DNA from: CAZQDP01 sp964592375
Lineage (GTDB): Bacteria; Bacillota; Clostridia; RUG12999
NCBI GenBank assembly: GCA_964592375.1
Contig: CAZQDP010000014.1
Location: 1 to 35,011 of the forward strand
Length of the DNA stretch: 35,011 nt
Direction: 5' to 3'
The position numbers were made by a program, and so were the translations under genes. The notes below the pieces were generated by a model that was given only the letters and a program-made list of their open reading frames with translations, had not been told where the DNA came from and did no database searches. Shown here piece after piece: positions 8,594-17,163 of this stretch. Positions within the stretch are counted from its first letter, which is position 1; every line of letters starts with the position of its first letter.

Positions 8594-8622
8594 GGATGGA
8601 TAATCCGCTTTTTTATCCACCC
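8594..8622 (-). other. Hairpin between the epimerase and AraC genes
   Basis: On the minus strand GGGTGGATAA and TTATCCATCC pair over 10 bp (one G-U) around a 9-nt loop. There is no following T run, so it is not a standard terminator. It could be an operator, an RNA stability element or a weak attenuator upstream of the AraC gene. Confidence 0.4.
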
Positions 8623-8671
8623 ATATATACCCTTTCATTTTCATCAATGCGCACAGTTTCCTTGACTTGCT

Positions 8672-9334
8672 TTATCGTATTGCCTCGCGAAGCCGTACAA
8701 TGCCCTGCTCTGTGGTCAAATCCTTATGGAATACACTGGAGGAGCCTGCAACAAAAATATCTGCTCCGGCATCTTTCATTTTCACCGCATTTTCAAAACT
8801 GACATTCCCGTCAATTTCAATTTCGATATCACTTCGGCCCCTTTGTGCAAGATAGGCTTTGAGATCTGCAATTTTTCCGATGGTTTGTGGGATTAATCCC
8901 TGGCCGGCATAGCCGGGATTGACAGTCATCAGCAGAACCGCCGCAATATCATCCAATACATAATCCAAAACGGAAAGAGGAGTTGCAGGATTGAGTGCCA
9001 CCATGGCCTTTGCGCCGCTGGCATTAATTCTTTGCAGGGTGCGTTGCAAATGGTATGTACTCTCTGCATGAACCGATATATATTCGCCGGGCTGAGGGTC
9101 AAACCAATGGATTTTATCCTCCGGTTTTGTGATCATCAAATGGATATCCAATGGGATTTTGCTTTTTTTTCGTAGCATTTTGATATAATCCGTCCCAAGC
9201 ATAATATTGGGTACAAACTCACCGTCCATCACATCCACATGTAAATATTCAATACCGGTGCGTTCAAACAGCGCAATATAGGTGGATACATCTAAGCCTG
9301 CACACATCATAGAAGGTGCGATTTTTCCTGCCAT
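8672..9334 (-). CDS. Ribulose-phosphate 3-epimerase family (Rpe or allulose-6-P epimerase)
   Basis: A 220-residue TIM-barrel epimerase of the Rpe/AlsE family, which interconverts ketose phosphates at C3 using a divalent metal. The metal-site segments are present: HVDVMDGEFVPN, DIHLM and EIDGN. The phosphate-loop segment reads MTVNPGYAGQ, where ordinary Rpe has VNPGFGGQ; the Ala in this loop and the sequence after it are reminiscent of AlsE-type allulose-6-phosphate epimerases. ATG 9334 is preferred over the in-frame ATG at 9340 because the SD AAAGGA is 9 nt rather than 3 nt away. It sits 19 bases after the Fic gene and two genes from a ribokinase-type kinase, so a role in ribose/ribulose or allulose catabolism is plausible. 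The choice of substrate cannot be made from sequence alone. Confidence 0.85.
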   Translation of the reverse strand: MAGKIAPSMMCAGLDVSTYIALFERTGIEYLHVDVMDGEFVPNIMLGTDYIKMLRKKSKIPLDIHLMITKPEDKIHWFDPQPGEYISVHAESTYHLQRTLQRINASGAKAMVALNPATPLSVLDYVLDDIAAVLLMTVNPGYAGQGLIPQTIGKIADLKAYLAQRGRSDIEIEIDGNVSFENAVKMKDAGADIFVAGSSSVFHKDLTTEQGIVRLREAIR

Positions 9335-9353
9335 TTTCATTCATCCTTTCATT

Positions 9354-10286
9354 TTATCTTTTTATCATTTCCAAATACTTGTTTAACATTTCCTCAATGT
9401 ATGCGACTACCATAAGCGTAAAAGTGCGAGAATTCCCGGTTTCAAAAAAATCGTGAAAGCTTTGGTAGTATTTTTTTCTGTCGGAGCATGTAATATTAAT
9501 AGGAGGGTAACCGTGCTTCATAAGCTCCAGGTTCAGAAGCAGTCTGCCTGTTCGTCCGTTGCCGTCTACAAACGGATGCACTCCTTCAAAAAGAAGGTGA
9601 AAAAGTGCGGCACTTTGCACCGGGTGCAAGGTATTTTTCATCTGCCGGTATTCTTCAAGAAGAAATTGCATTTTTTCAGGCACTTCCTCCGGACTTGGCG
9701 GCTTATGCGAAGCGCCAACAATATGAATAGGGATATTGCGGTACCGCCCACGGTCTTGCGGCTTGTCCATCAACACAAGGGAATGCACATCCAAAATTAC
9801 TTTTTCGGATAGCGGCGTATTGCCGCGCGCCAGTGCAAACACATGGTCATATGCCTCTTTATGGCCAATTACCTCCAAATGATCCTTTAAGGATTTATCC
9901 CCAATGGTAATGCCCTCTTTCACGATCATGGACGTTTCGAAAAGGGTAAGCGTGTTGCCCTCTAAGGCATTGGAGTGGTAGGTATATTCAATTAAAAACT
10001 CCTCTTGTAAGCGCAAGGCTTCCCCTTCGGTAACGGGGCGCAGATGCCATACATCATCTTTCTTGCCATCAATTCCATCAAATGTTTTTTTAGGGCAAAC
10101 AATTGGTTTATTCTGCGCAGTCGCGATAGTGCGCCGATCATGCGGCTTTTGTACATCCTCCGGAATCATCCAAGAGCGACCGACCTGAATGGCACCATCA
10201 ATCATTCCCTTATTGCACATCATCCGAACCCTGCGATCCGATATGAGCCAGCGAGAAGCTGCTTGCGTGGTTGTGATATATGTAAT
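9354..10286 (-). CDS. HTH-Fic family protein, apparent AUU start
   Basis: Fic proteins usually transfer AMP from ATP to hydroxyl groups of target proteins. The catalytic motif HPFVDGNGRTGR is intact (His237 in this numbering). An inhibitory helix motif S-x-x-x-E-G (Ser105-Glu109) lies N-terminal to the Fic domain, the class II arrangement that blocks ATP until relieved. The first ATG (10223) would cut into a conserved segment: reading upstream in frame gives an excisionase/MerR-like helix-turn-helix of about 50 residues (…TTQAASRWLISDRRVRMM…GRSWMIP) that continues to an AUU codon at 10286-10284. In-frame TGA lies at 10298-10296, and no ATG, GTG or TTG lies between it and 10223. The SD GAGGTGATC sits at optimal distance before the AUU. 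With that start the protein has 310 residues. It is probably an autoregulated DNA-binding AMPylator; targets unknown. Confidence 0.78.
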   Translation of the reverse strand: MTYITTTQAASRWLISDRRVRMMCNKGMIDGAIQVGRSWMIPEDVQKPHDRRTIATAQNKPIVCPKKTFDGIDGKKDDVWHLRPVTEGEALRLQEEFLIEYTYHSNALEGNTLTLFETSMIVKEGITIGDKSLKDHLEVIGHKEAYDHVFALARGNTPLSEKVILDVHSLVLMDKPQDRGRYRNIPIHIVGASHKPPSPEEVPEKMQFLLEEYRQMKNTLHPVQSAALFHLLFEGVHPFVDGNGRTGRLLLNLELMKHGYPPINITCSDRKKYYQSFHDFFETGNSRTFTLMVVAYIEEMLNKYLEMIKR

Positions 10287-10341
10287 AGGATCACCTCAAA
10301 ACAAATAGTCTTTATTAAAAAATACAGTGCATTAATATGCT

Positions 10342-11262
10342 TTATTTTTTTAAGAAGGTACTGAAATTTTCAATATCTTCTTTGGAAGGGAGGCTTGAGC
10401 TTGCACCCATCCTGGTGACAGCAACGCTGCCGCATTTATTTGCATACTCCATGGCAGAAGGGATATCCATGCCTTCCATCAGAGCTGCGGCAAAGCCTGC
10501 GGTGAAGCTGTCTCCTGCGGCGGTGGTGTCTACCACATCCACACGAAAAGCAGATAGGGCAATCGTTTGCTTATGATCAATATACATGCATCCCCGACTG
10601 CCAAGCTTAAGAAGGATACAGTCAATATCATATGTAAGCAGTTCTTTGGCAGCTTCAATCATATCCTGCTCGGAGGTGATTTCTTTTCCAAGCAGTGCCG
10701 ATAGCTCAGATTGATTGGGACTTACACAATAGGCACCGCGAAGCATTTGAGGAGTGCAGCCTCGAATAGGGCCTGCATCCACCACCACACGAACCTGCTC
10801 CTGCCTGCACACCTGAATAAGTGCGGACACAACCTCTAAAGGGATTTCAAGTTGCAAAAGAACAATTTCCGCTTTGGATATTTGGGCACGCAGGGCCTCA
10901 ATGTGCTGCAATGTAATGCTTTCATTGGCGCCGGGGGATACAATAATTCTATTTTCTCCGCCCCGCTCTAATATAACATACGCCATACCGGTATGCGCAG
11001 CACAGCGCATGACAAGGGAAGTATCCACTCCGGATGCAGTGAGCAGCGCGACTAGCGCATCGCCCTCTTGATCATTGCCTACGCAACCGAAAAATGCAGT
11101 ATCCATCCCAAGGCGTGCAAGCGCAATGGCTTGATTGGAACCCTTGCCGCCGCCAATAAACTGCATATCATCGCAAAATATGCTCTCGCCGCCCTTGGGG
11201 GCATGAGAAACAGAAAGCACAACATCCATATTAGCACTTCCTGCCACAATTGCTTTTGCCAT
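10342..11262 (-). CDS. rbsK: Ribokinase, PfkB carbohydrate kinase family
   Basis: A 306-residue PfkB-family kinase that phosphorylates ribose or a related sugar with ATP. It shows the N-terminal signature with GGGKGSNQA (sugar-binding glycines) and the C-terminal DTTAAGDSFTAGF signature carrying the catalytic Asp and anion hole. ATG 11262 fits the usual ribokinase N-terminus (AKAIVAGSANMD); upstream in-frame ATGs at 11274 and 11289 are possible, and the latter overlaps the stop of the upstream helicase gene by one base, but neither has a well-spaced SD. No ribose transporter (rbsABC) is in view, so the ribokinase name rests on motif similarity. With the nearby epimerase it may feed the pentose phosphate pathway. 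Confidence 0.85.
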   Translation of the reverse strand: MAKAIVAGSANMDVVLSVSHAPKGGESIFCDDMQFIGGGKGSNQAIALARLGMDTAFFGCVGNDQEGDALVALLTASGVDTSLVMRCAAHTGMAYVILERGGENRIIVSPGANESITLQHIEALRAQISKAEIVLLQLEIPLEVVSALIQVCRQEQVRVVVDAGPIRGCTPQMLRGAYCVSPNQSELSALLGKEITSEQDMIEAAKELLTYDIDCILLKLGSRGCMYIDHKQTIALSAFRVDVVDTTAAGDSFTAGFAAALMEGMDIPSAMEYANKCGSVAVTRMGASSSLPSKEDIENFSTFLKK

Positions 11263-11288
11263 TTGTTTTTCCATCCTTTCAAAAAACA

Positions 11289-14200
11289 TTATTCAAAAAG
11301 CGCTTTAATCTCATCACGACTAAGAGAAGAAATGAAAGTTTCACCGGCTTCTAGCACACTATCGGTAATGGCCTGCTTTTTATCCTGCAAGGCACAAATG
11401 CGCTCTTCAATGGTTCCTTTGGTGATGAGCTTCATGACCTGTACCACCTTTGTTTGACCAATTCTGTGGGCTCTATCGGTTGCTTGATTTTGCACCGCAG
11501 GATTCCACCAAAGGTCGTAGTGAATAACCGTATCTGCACCGGTGAGGTTAAGACCCGTTCCGCCTGCTCTTAACGAGATAAGAAAAATATCCCTCTCTCC
11601 GCCGTTAAATGCATTCACCATTTCAATACGCTTTGTGCTCTTAATGGTACCATCCAAATAAAAATAATCGAGGCCCATGGCCGTTAAGGTATCTCCAATG
11701 ATATGCAACATCGAGGTGAACTGAGAAAAAACAAGAATTCGCTTACCGGAGGCAAGAGCATCTTCAATAATCTCAATGAACATTTCGAGTTTGCCGCTTG
11801 AGCCGCTGTAATCTTCAACAAAAAGTGCAGGATGGCAGCAAAGCTGACGAAGTCTCGTGATAATGGAGAGGATTTGAATACTGCTTTTGCCATCTGTATC
11901 GCCCAAAAGTGCATCTACTTCTTTCTTTGCACTTGCGGCAAAGGCGGCATAGAGCACTTTTTGCTCAGGCTCCAATTCGCTAAGCATATTGCTTTCGATT
12001 TTTTCGGGAAGCTCGCTGAGCACCTCGCTTTTGAGCCTGCGCATGATGAAGGGACGAATATGTGTTAAAAGCTTACCCAAAGCCTCTTTATCATTATTTT
12101 TGATCACGGGAATTTCGTACATTCTTCTAAATTTATGACGAGTATATAAGTAAGAGGGCATAATGAAATCAAAAATAGACCACAGCTCCGCCAACGAATT
12201 TTCAAGTGGCGTGCCCGTAAGCGCAAAAAAGCCTTGCGCCTTGATGCTTTTCACTGCTTGGGAGCTAATGGTGTTTGGATTTTTGATATGCTGGGCCTCA
12301 TCCACAATACAGCAAGAAAACTCCGTATTGCTATATAGGGGCGCATCACGCCTGAGCAGTCCGTAAGAGGTAATCACCGCGCAGGTGTCCATCAGCGCTT
12401 CGATTTGCTCTTTGCGCACAGCGGGCGGGCCGTAAACCACTTGAACACGCATACTTGGCGCGAATTTTTCAAACTCCGCCTGCCAGTTAAACAGCAAAGA
12501 GGTGGGCACGACAATCAGTGCCGGCATTTTCTTTTCCTTAAATACCGCTACCATAAATGCAATGGCTTGCAATGTTTTTCCAAGACCCATCTCATCGGCT
12601 AAAATTCCGCCAAAACCATAATCATAAAGCGCTCTTAGCCACTTATATCCACTCAGCTGATAAGGACGAAGCTCCCCTTTAATTTCCTCGGGAAGGACAT
12701 AATCTCGCTGCTCGATATGATGATAATCCTCAATATACTTCTCAAAGCGCCAATTGGTATTGAGCGACAATTCACTTCGCATACTATCTAAATAAAACGC
12801 ACGAAAGGCAGGAACACTCACCTTATTTCCGCTGAGCTTTTGGATGGAGACATCAATATTCTCGAGAATGCTACCAATAGGCCAGATATTGCTGCTTGCA
12901 ATATCCACAAAATTGCCGCTCTTTAAGCGATGATACGGTTTTTTCTCGCGAATAGCACGCAGAACATCTGCAAGTTCCGTTGAGGGAATATTGTCAAAAT
13001 CAAATTCAAATTCTAGCATATTGCCTTCTGTAAGGCTAACGCCGCCCGTACCCTTTGCAGGATACACTACCTTCATGCCAAGGAGTGCATCGGAGCTGTA
13101 TACCTCTGCCATTTTCTGCAATCTTTGCAGGTGCGTAGTTAAAAAAAGATACACCACTTGGGGATCGCTGATGTGCAGTAGACCATCCTGTGGGTAAAAG
13201 CCGGCATCCGAGGCAAAATAAATGAAATCATTTTCCCCTTTTTTATCTCTGAGCAGAACCTTATTGCCTGCACTTGCCTGCTCGCCGGCAAAGTGATTAA
13301 AGATGACATCTCCATAACAGAATAGCACTTTTGCACTGATACCGCCTTCTTGCGTTTTGTCTAAATACACTTTCAGCGCAAGCTCTCCGATATGCACATC
13401 CGCCTTCACGCCTTCGTCCACATGCAGACGAACGTTGGCTCTGAGTCTTGGAAATATATCGGCCACCAGTGTGGCCTTCGTATCGGAGGCAAAGGTGAGC
13501 TTGGTTTTGCTGTGCTTATAATACATTTGCATCAGCAGTTGCAGCAAAGCGGCTTGTTCCGGCGGAACAATATAAATGCTGTTTTTCAGCATCACAACAG
13601 AGCAGTCCGCAGTCATGGGTGCAATCTCAGCGCATTCATCAAAGCTCATCTGGTAGTATTCTGCCTGCTTGCATATTTTCATTTCAAAAGGGAGCATTTC
13701 CTCTTTTATGCTCATATGCATGCGATTGGTACCCAAAATGATTTGGATATCCATGTTCTTTAGTAGTCTAAAGACATCGGAATAGGTGTCTTTATTCAAA
13801 TGAATTCTGCGCTTTTCTCCGAAAAATAAAATAGAAGCACTGCCGATATCACAAATATGCTTAAAATAATCAAAAAGCTTTGCGACCTTATCATCAAAGG
13901 TGTGGGACAAAGGGTGGAAGGTGAGCTGTTTGCCAAAGAGGAGAGGCGTTTTGGTGGTAAGGGCTTGTAGAAATTTGTGCACATCCCGAATGACATACAT
14001 TTTATCATCTGTGCCTATTTTAAACTCCAAAGCGGCGATATAGGAATGATACGGCGATTTGGTAAGGTATAGATAAATTTCTGTTTTCACTTGCGTTTTT
14101 CCGCGCTGAGGCTTTAGTTTTAGCATTTCACGAATAAATAAGCCCGCCAAGTGGTCCGGCGCACTACTTAATTCCTCCGATTGCGATACAAGAGACTTAT

Positions 14201-14486
14201 TTTCTTCGGAAACCTTTTTCAGTACAGAAACAGCATGCTTACAGGTTTCCCCCGTTGTCCTGCTATAGGGGCAGTCGCACTGCAAGTCAACAATCTTGTT
14301 ATTTGCAGGGTGATACTGCACCTGCACATGATAATCACTGTCACTGCCGGAAACGACAGCGCTGATATTGCCGGCGGACTGCTCCAAAATAGTTGCTCTC
14401 CCGCTCTTGAAATACTCGATGCCGCGGGTGAATATAACGCTTCTACACAAGCTTTTGATTTGCTGATCGCTCAGTATAAATTCCAT
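11289..14486 (-). CDS. SWIM zinc-finger SNF2 family helicase/ATPase
   Basis: A 1,065-residue bacterial SNF2 protein. Near the N-terminus is a SWIM zinc finger, CxC-x9-CxH at Cys70, Cys72, Cys82 and His84. A long bacterial SNF2-associated region follows (about 100-580). The ATPase core has Walker A DEMGLGKT near residue 627 and Walker B DEAQ near 730; the C-terminal helicase lobe ends with ATDRAHRIGQTK near 1008. Such proteins translocate on double-stranded DNA and may remodel RNA polymerase or other protein-DNA complexes, as in RapA, though this SWIM subgroup is not functionally settled. No restriction or defence genes adjoin it. The SD AAGGA is 10 nt before ATG 14486, and it follows the aminopeptidase gene by 22 bases. 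Confidence 0.9.
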   Translation of the reverse strand: MEFILSDQQIKSLCRSVIFTRGIEYFKSGRATILEQSAGNISAVVSGSDSDYHVQVQYHPANNKIVDLQCDCPYSRTTGETCKHAVSVLKKVSEENKSLVSQSEELSSAPDHLAGLFIREMLKLKPQRGKTQVKTEIYLYLTKSPYHSYIAALEFKIGTDDKMYVIRDVHKFLQALTTKTPLLFGKQLTFHPLSHTFDDKVAKLFDYFKHICDIGSASILFFGEKRRIHLNKDTYSDVFRLLKNMDIQIILGTNRMHMSIKEEMLPFEMKICKQAEYYQMSFDECAEIAPMTADCSVVMLKNSIYIVPPEQAALLQLLMQMYYKHSKTKLTFASDTKATLVADIFPRLRANVRLHVDEGVKADVHIGELALKVYLDKTQEGGISAKVLFCYGDVIFNHFAGEQASAGNKVLLRDKKGENDFIYFASDAGFYPQDGLLHISDPQVVYLFLTTHLQRLQKMAEVYSSDALLGMKVVYPAKGTGGVSLTEGNMLEFEFDFDNIPSTELADVLRAIREKKPYHRLKSGNFVDIASSNIWPIGSILENIDVSIQKLSGNKVSVPAFRAFYLDSMRSELSLNTNWRFEKYIEDYHHIEQRDYVLPEEIKGELRPYQLSGYKWLRALYDYGFGGILADEMGLGKTLQAIAFMVAVFKEKKMPALIVVPTSLLFNWQAEFEKFAPSMRVQVVYGPPAVRKEQIEALMDTCAVITSYGLLRRDAPLYSNTEFSCCIVDEAQHIKNPNTISSQAVKSIKAQGFFALTGTPLENSLAELWSIFDFIMPSYLYTRHKFRRMYEIPVIKNNDKEALGKLLTHIRPFIMRRLKSEVLSELPEKIESNMLSELEPEQKVLYAAFAASAKKEVDALLGDTDGKSSIQILSIITRLRQLCCHPALFVEDYSGSSGKLEMFIEIIEDALASGKRILVFSQFTSMLHIIGDTLTAMGLDYFYLDGTIKSTKRIEMVNAFNGGERDIFLISLRAGGTGLNLTGADTVIHYDLWWNPAVQNQATDRAHRIGQTKVVQVMKLITKGTIEERICALQDKKQAITDSVLEAGETFISSLSRDEIKALFE

Positions 14487-14508
14487 TAAAGCTTTTTCCT
14501 TCTTTTAT

Positions 14509-15894
14509 TTAATATTGTGGGTGACTGCCTAAAAATGCTTTATATGCCCGGTAGGCCATATACACATCTGCTTTGGAAGAAATCTCAAAGGGAGAATGCA
14601 TGGAGAGCAGTGCTACGCCGCAGTCGATTACGTCCACATTGCTATTGGCAATAAACTGCGCCACAGTTCCGCCGCCGCCTGCATCCACCTTGCCAAGCTC
14701 ACCGGTTTGCCATGCGATATGTTTCTCATTGAGCAGTGAGCGCACAAAGCCTGCAAATTCTGCTCCCGCATCGCTGGAGCCAGATTTGCCTCTGGAGCCT
14801 GTATATTTGGTTACCACAATGCCGCCACCTAAAAATGGTGTGTTCTTCTTTTCATACACTCCCGGATATGCAGGGTCATATGCGGCGGCTACATCTGCAC
14901 TCAGGCAGCAGGAAGCACTCAGGCACCTGCGCAGGTCAAGGTCACTGTAATTGCCGTTTTCCAGCTGTAATATTTCCGATAGAATACTTTGATAAAACTG
15001 GGATTGAATGCCCGTGTTTCCCATACTGCCGATTTCTTCTTTATCCACCAAAATGGTTACAGCGGTGCGCATGGGAGCATGAATTTCTAGGGCCGCTTGC
15101 AAAGAGGTATATGCGCATACCCGGTCGTCCTGTCCGTAGCCGCCCACCATACTTTTGTCAAGGCCAATGTCTTTGGCCGGAAATGCCGGCACAACCTCTA
15201 TTTCACTGCTGATAAAATCCTCTTCTGTAATACCGTATTTTGCATTTAAAATATTCATCACTGCTTGCTTTAGCTTACTCTTTTCGCAGTCAGCGGGAAT
15301 GGAGCCGATGAGTATGTTTAGCTTTTCACCCTCTACAAACTCCGAAGCTTTTTTTTGCATTTGCTCTTGCGCAAGATGGGGGAGAAGATCGGAAATGGTA
15401 AAGACGGGATCCTCAGGGTCCAGCCCAATAGAAATATCCACAATGCCATCCTTGGTAGCCACAACGCCGCAAAGTGCCAGTGGAATGGTAGTCCACTGAT
15501 ACTTTTTAATTCCGCCGTAGTAATGGGTTTTAAAATAGGAAAGGCCGTCCTCTTCAAAAAGAGGAACCGGCTTTAAGTCAAGACGTGGCACGTCAATATG
15601 GGAAGCAATAAGGTTCACACCCTGCAAGCTCCCAAGACTGCCTACTGTGGCAAGGAGAATATTCTTCTTTCGATTGATTGCATAGATTTTATCACCGGCT
15701 TGTAAACCGCTTTTCTCTTTGATATTTACAAACCCAGCGGCCACTGCCAAGCGCTCCGCTTCCTGAACGCAAATGCGTTCATTGACGCATCGGGTTAAAT
15801 ATGCCTTATACCCCTGCGAAAAATTTTGAATATTTGCCTTTGTTTCCTCATCGGCGCCTTCCCAAATGTTTTTGGTTTCGTATAAAAAATCCAT
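14509..15894 (-). CDS. apeA: M18 family aminopeptidase
   Basis: A 461-residue cytosolic metallo-aminopeptidase of family M18, which removes N-terminal residues (often acidic) from peptides using two metal ions. Expected metal ligands are visible: His99 in ASHIDVPRLD, the Asp of GYGQDDRVC, the Glu pair of DKEEIGS, the Asp of SADVAAAYD and the His of LSMHSPFE near the C-terminus. Length matches the bacterial M18 group. GAGGG is 7 nt before ATG 15894. It is co-directional with its neighbours, 38 bases after the lytic transglycosylase gene. The role is probably housekeeping peptide recycling. Confidence 0.92.
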   Translation of the reverse strand: MDFLYETKNIWEGADEETKANIQNFSQGYKAYLTRCVNERICVQEAERLAVAAGFVNIKEKSGLQAGDKIYAINRKKNILLATVGSLGSLQGVNLIASHIDVPRLDLKPVPLFEEDGLSYFKTHYYGGIKKYQWTTIPLALCGVVATKDGIVDISIGLDPEDPVFTISDLLPHLAQEQMQKKASEFVEGEKLNILIGSIPADCEKSKLKQAVMNILNAKYGITEEDFISSEIEVVPAFPAKDIGLDKSMVGGYGQDDRVCAYTSLQAALEIHAPMRTAVTILVDKEEIGSMGNTGIQSQFYQSILSEILQLENGNYSDLDLRRCLSASCCLSADVAAAYDPAYPGVYEKKNTPFLGGGIVVTKYTGSRGKSGSSDAGAEFAGFVRSLLNEKHIAWQTGELGKVDAGGGGTVAQFIANSNVDVIDCGVALLSMHSPFEISSKADVYMAYRAYKAFLGSHPQY

Positions 15895-15932
15895 CTTATT
15901 TCCCTCGCTTTTTTTCAGTTTTAAACATAAGT

Positions 15933-16529
15933 CTATTCCTGCGCATTTTGAACTTTATTTGATTGTGCCCATAATTTTTGATACGCATGGTAATTTGATA
16001 AGGTTTTACTGATGTATTTTCTCGTTTCACCGTAAGGAATATCCTCTAAGGCGAGCTGATTTTTTTCGTGCAATGTGAGCCATTTTTGTACATTGCCTTC
16101 ACCGGCGTTATAGGCAGCCAAGGTATTAATCAGGTATCCGTCATTATCTTTCAACAGTTTTGCCAAATACCAGCTGCCGATATTGATATTTTGTTCGGGC
16201 TGATAGATAGAGGAGGGAACAAAATCTTCAAGACCCATCTGCTGAGCGCTCCAGGCCGCAGTTTGGTCCGTAATTTGCATGAGTCCCTTGGCATCCTTGC
16301 GGGAGGAAGCATCCGGTTTAAAATTACTTTCCGCTTTCATCACAGAGAGGAGTAAAAAAGGGTCAATTCCATAACGCTTTGCATTGGTGTTGACGAGCGT
16401 TTCATATTTATACGGATATGACAGGCGCATAATCGGCCGGTGTAGTATAAAGCCCAAAGCAATGATGAGGATCAGTGCCAAAGCCACTACAAAACCATAA
16501 AAACGTTTTTTATTTGTAATAACAATCAT
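15933..16529 (-). CDS. Membrane-anchored lytic transglycosylase (SLT domain)
   Basis: A 198-residue protein with one N-terminal membrane helix (about residues 10-30) followed by an SLT/goose-lysozyme-like domain that cleaves peptidoglycan glycan strands with formation of 1,6-anhydro ends. The catalytic Glu is Glu67 in MKAESNF, and the family motifs GLMQIT and AAYNAGEGNV follow in order. ATG 16529 is chosen: AAAGG lies 9 nt upstream, while the TTG at 16535 overlaps the coaE stop. Only 2 nt separate it from coaE, so translation is probably coupled. The order polA-coaE-transglycosylase is common in Clostridia. Confidence 0.9.
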   Translation of the reverse strand: MIVITNKKRFYGFVVALALILIIALGFILHRPIMRLSYPYKYETLVNTNAKRYGIDPFLLLSVMKAESNFKPDASSRKDAKGLMQITDQTAAWSAQQMGLEDFVPSSIYQPEQNINIGSWYLAKLLKDNDGYLINTLAAYNAGEGNVQKWLTLHEKNQLALEDIPYGETRKYISKTLSNYHAYQKLWAQSNKVQNAQE

Positions 16530-16531
16530 TG

Positions 16532-17149
16532 TCAATTGCCTTTCTCGCCAAAAATATCCAAAAGAATTTTGTCGATTTCTCCATCTAAGGAGCGTAAATC
16601 ATCATCGTTCTTTATAGTATAGTTGGCAAATTGTATTCGATACGCATCGGTAGATTGCGCATCCATGCGCCTTAATGCGACTTCTTCATTAACATGGTCT
16701 CTTTGAATGATGCGCAACACTCTTGTATCTCTCTTTGCAGTAACCACAATAATTTTATCACACAAAGCAGTGGTGCCGCTTTCTATCAGCAGAGCTGCAT
16801 CAATCACAATAAAGTGATGCTCCCAATTTTCGCATATCAACTCAGAAATGCGCTTTGTGATGGTAGGATGAGTGAGGCTACCTAGAAGCGCTAATTTTTC
16901 AGGACTTGCAAACACCATCTCGCCAAGCAACTTGCGGTTTAAGTTGCCGTCTTCAAGGAGAACCTCTTTGCCAAAATGCTCTGCGATTTGCACAAGAGCC
17001 GGACTGCCCTTTTGCACAACCTCTCTTGCCAGCTGGTCTGCATCAATCACAAAGCCGCCTCTGCTTTGCAATAGATTGGCGAGCGTGCTTTTCCCTGAGC
17101 CGATGCCGCCCGTAAGTCCAATGATGACCGGTTTATGCGATTTGCACAT
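16532..17149 (-). CDS. coaE: Dephospho-CoA kinase
   Basis: A 205-residue P-loop kinase for the last step of coenzyme A synthesis, the phosphorylation of the 3'-hydroxyl of dephospho-CoA. Walker A is GGIGSGKST (residues 14-22), and the DADQLAREVV and VIDAALLIESG segments typical of CoaE follow. AAGGGTG is 8 nt before ATG 17149. It starts 14 bases after polA and runs directly into the transglycosylase gene. Confidence 0.95.
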   Translation of the reverse strand: MCKSHKPVIIGLTGGIGSGKSTLANLLQSRGGFVIDADQLAREVVQKGSPALVQIAEHFGKEVLLEDGNLNRKLLGEMVFASPEKLALLGSLTHPTITKRISELICENWEHHFIVIDAALLIESGTTALCDKIIVVTAKRDTRVLRIIQRDHVNEEVALRRMDAQSTDAYRIQFANYTIKNDDDLRSLDGEIDKILLDIFGEKGN

Positions 17150-17163
17150 GTATTTTTCACCCT

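Noticed and set aside
10224..10286. A frameshift or pseudogene explanation for the N-terminus of the Fic gene
   Set aside because: The HTH is in the same frame as the Fic domain and uninterrupted up to the AUU; a sequencing error cannot be excluded but is not required.
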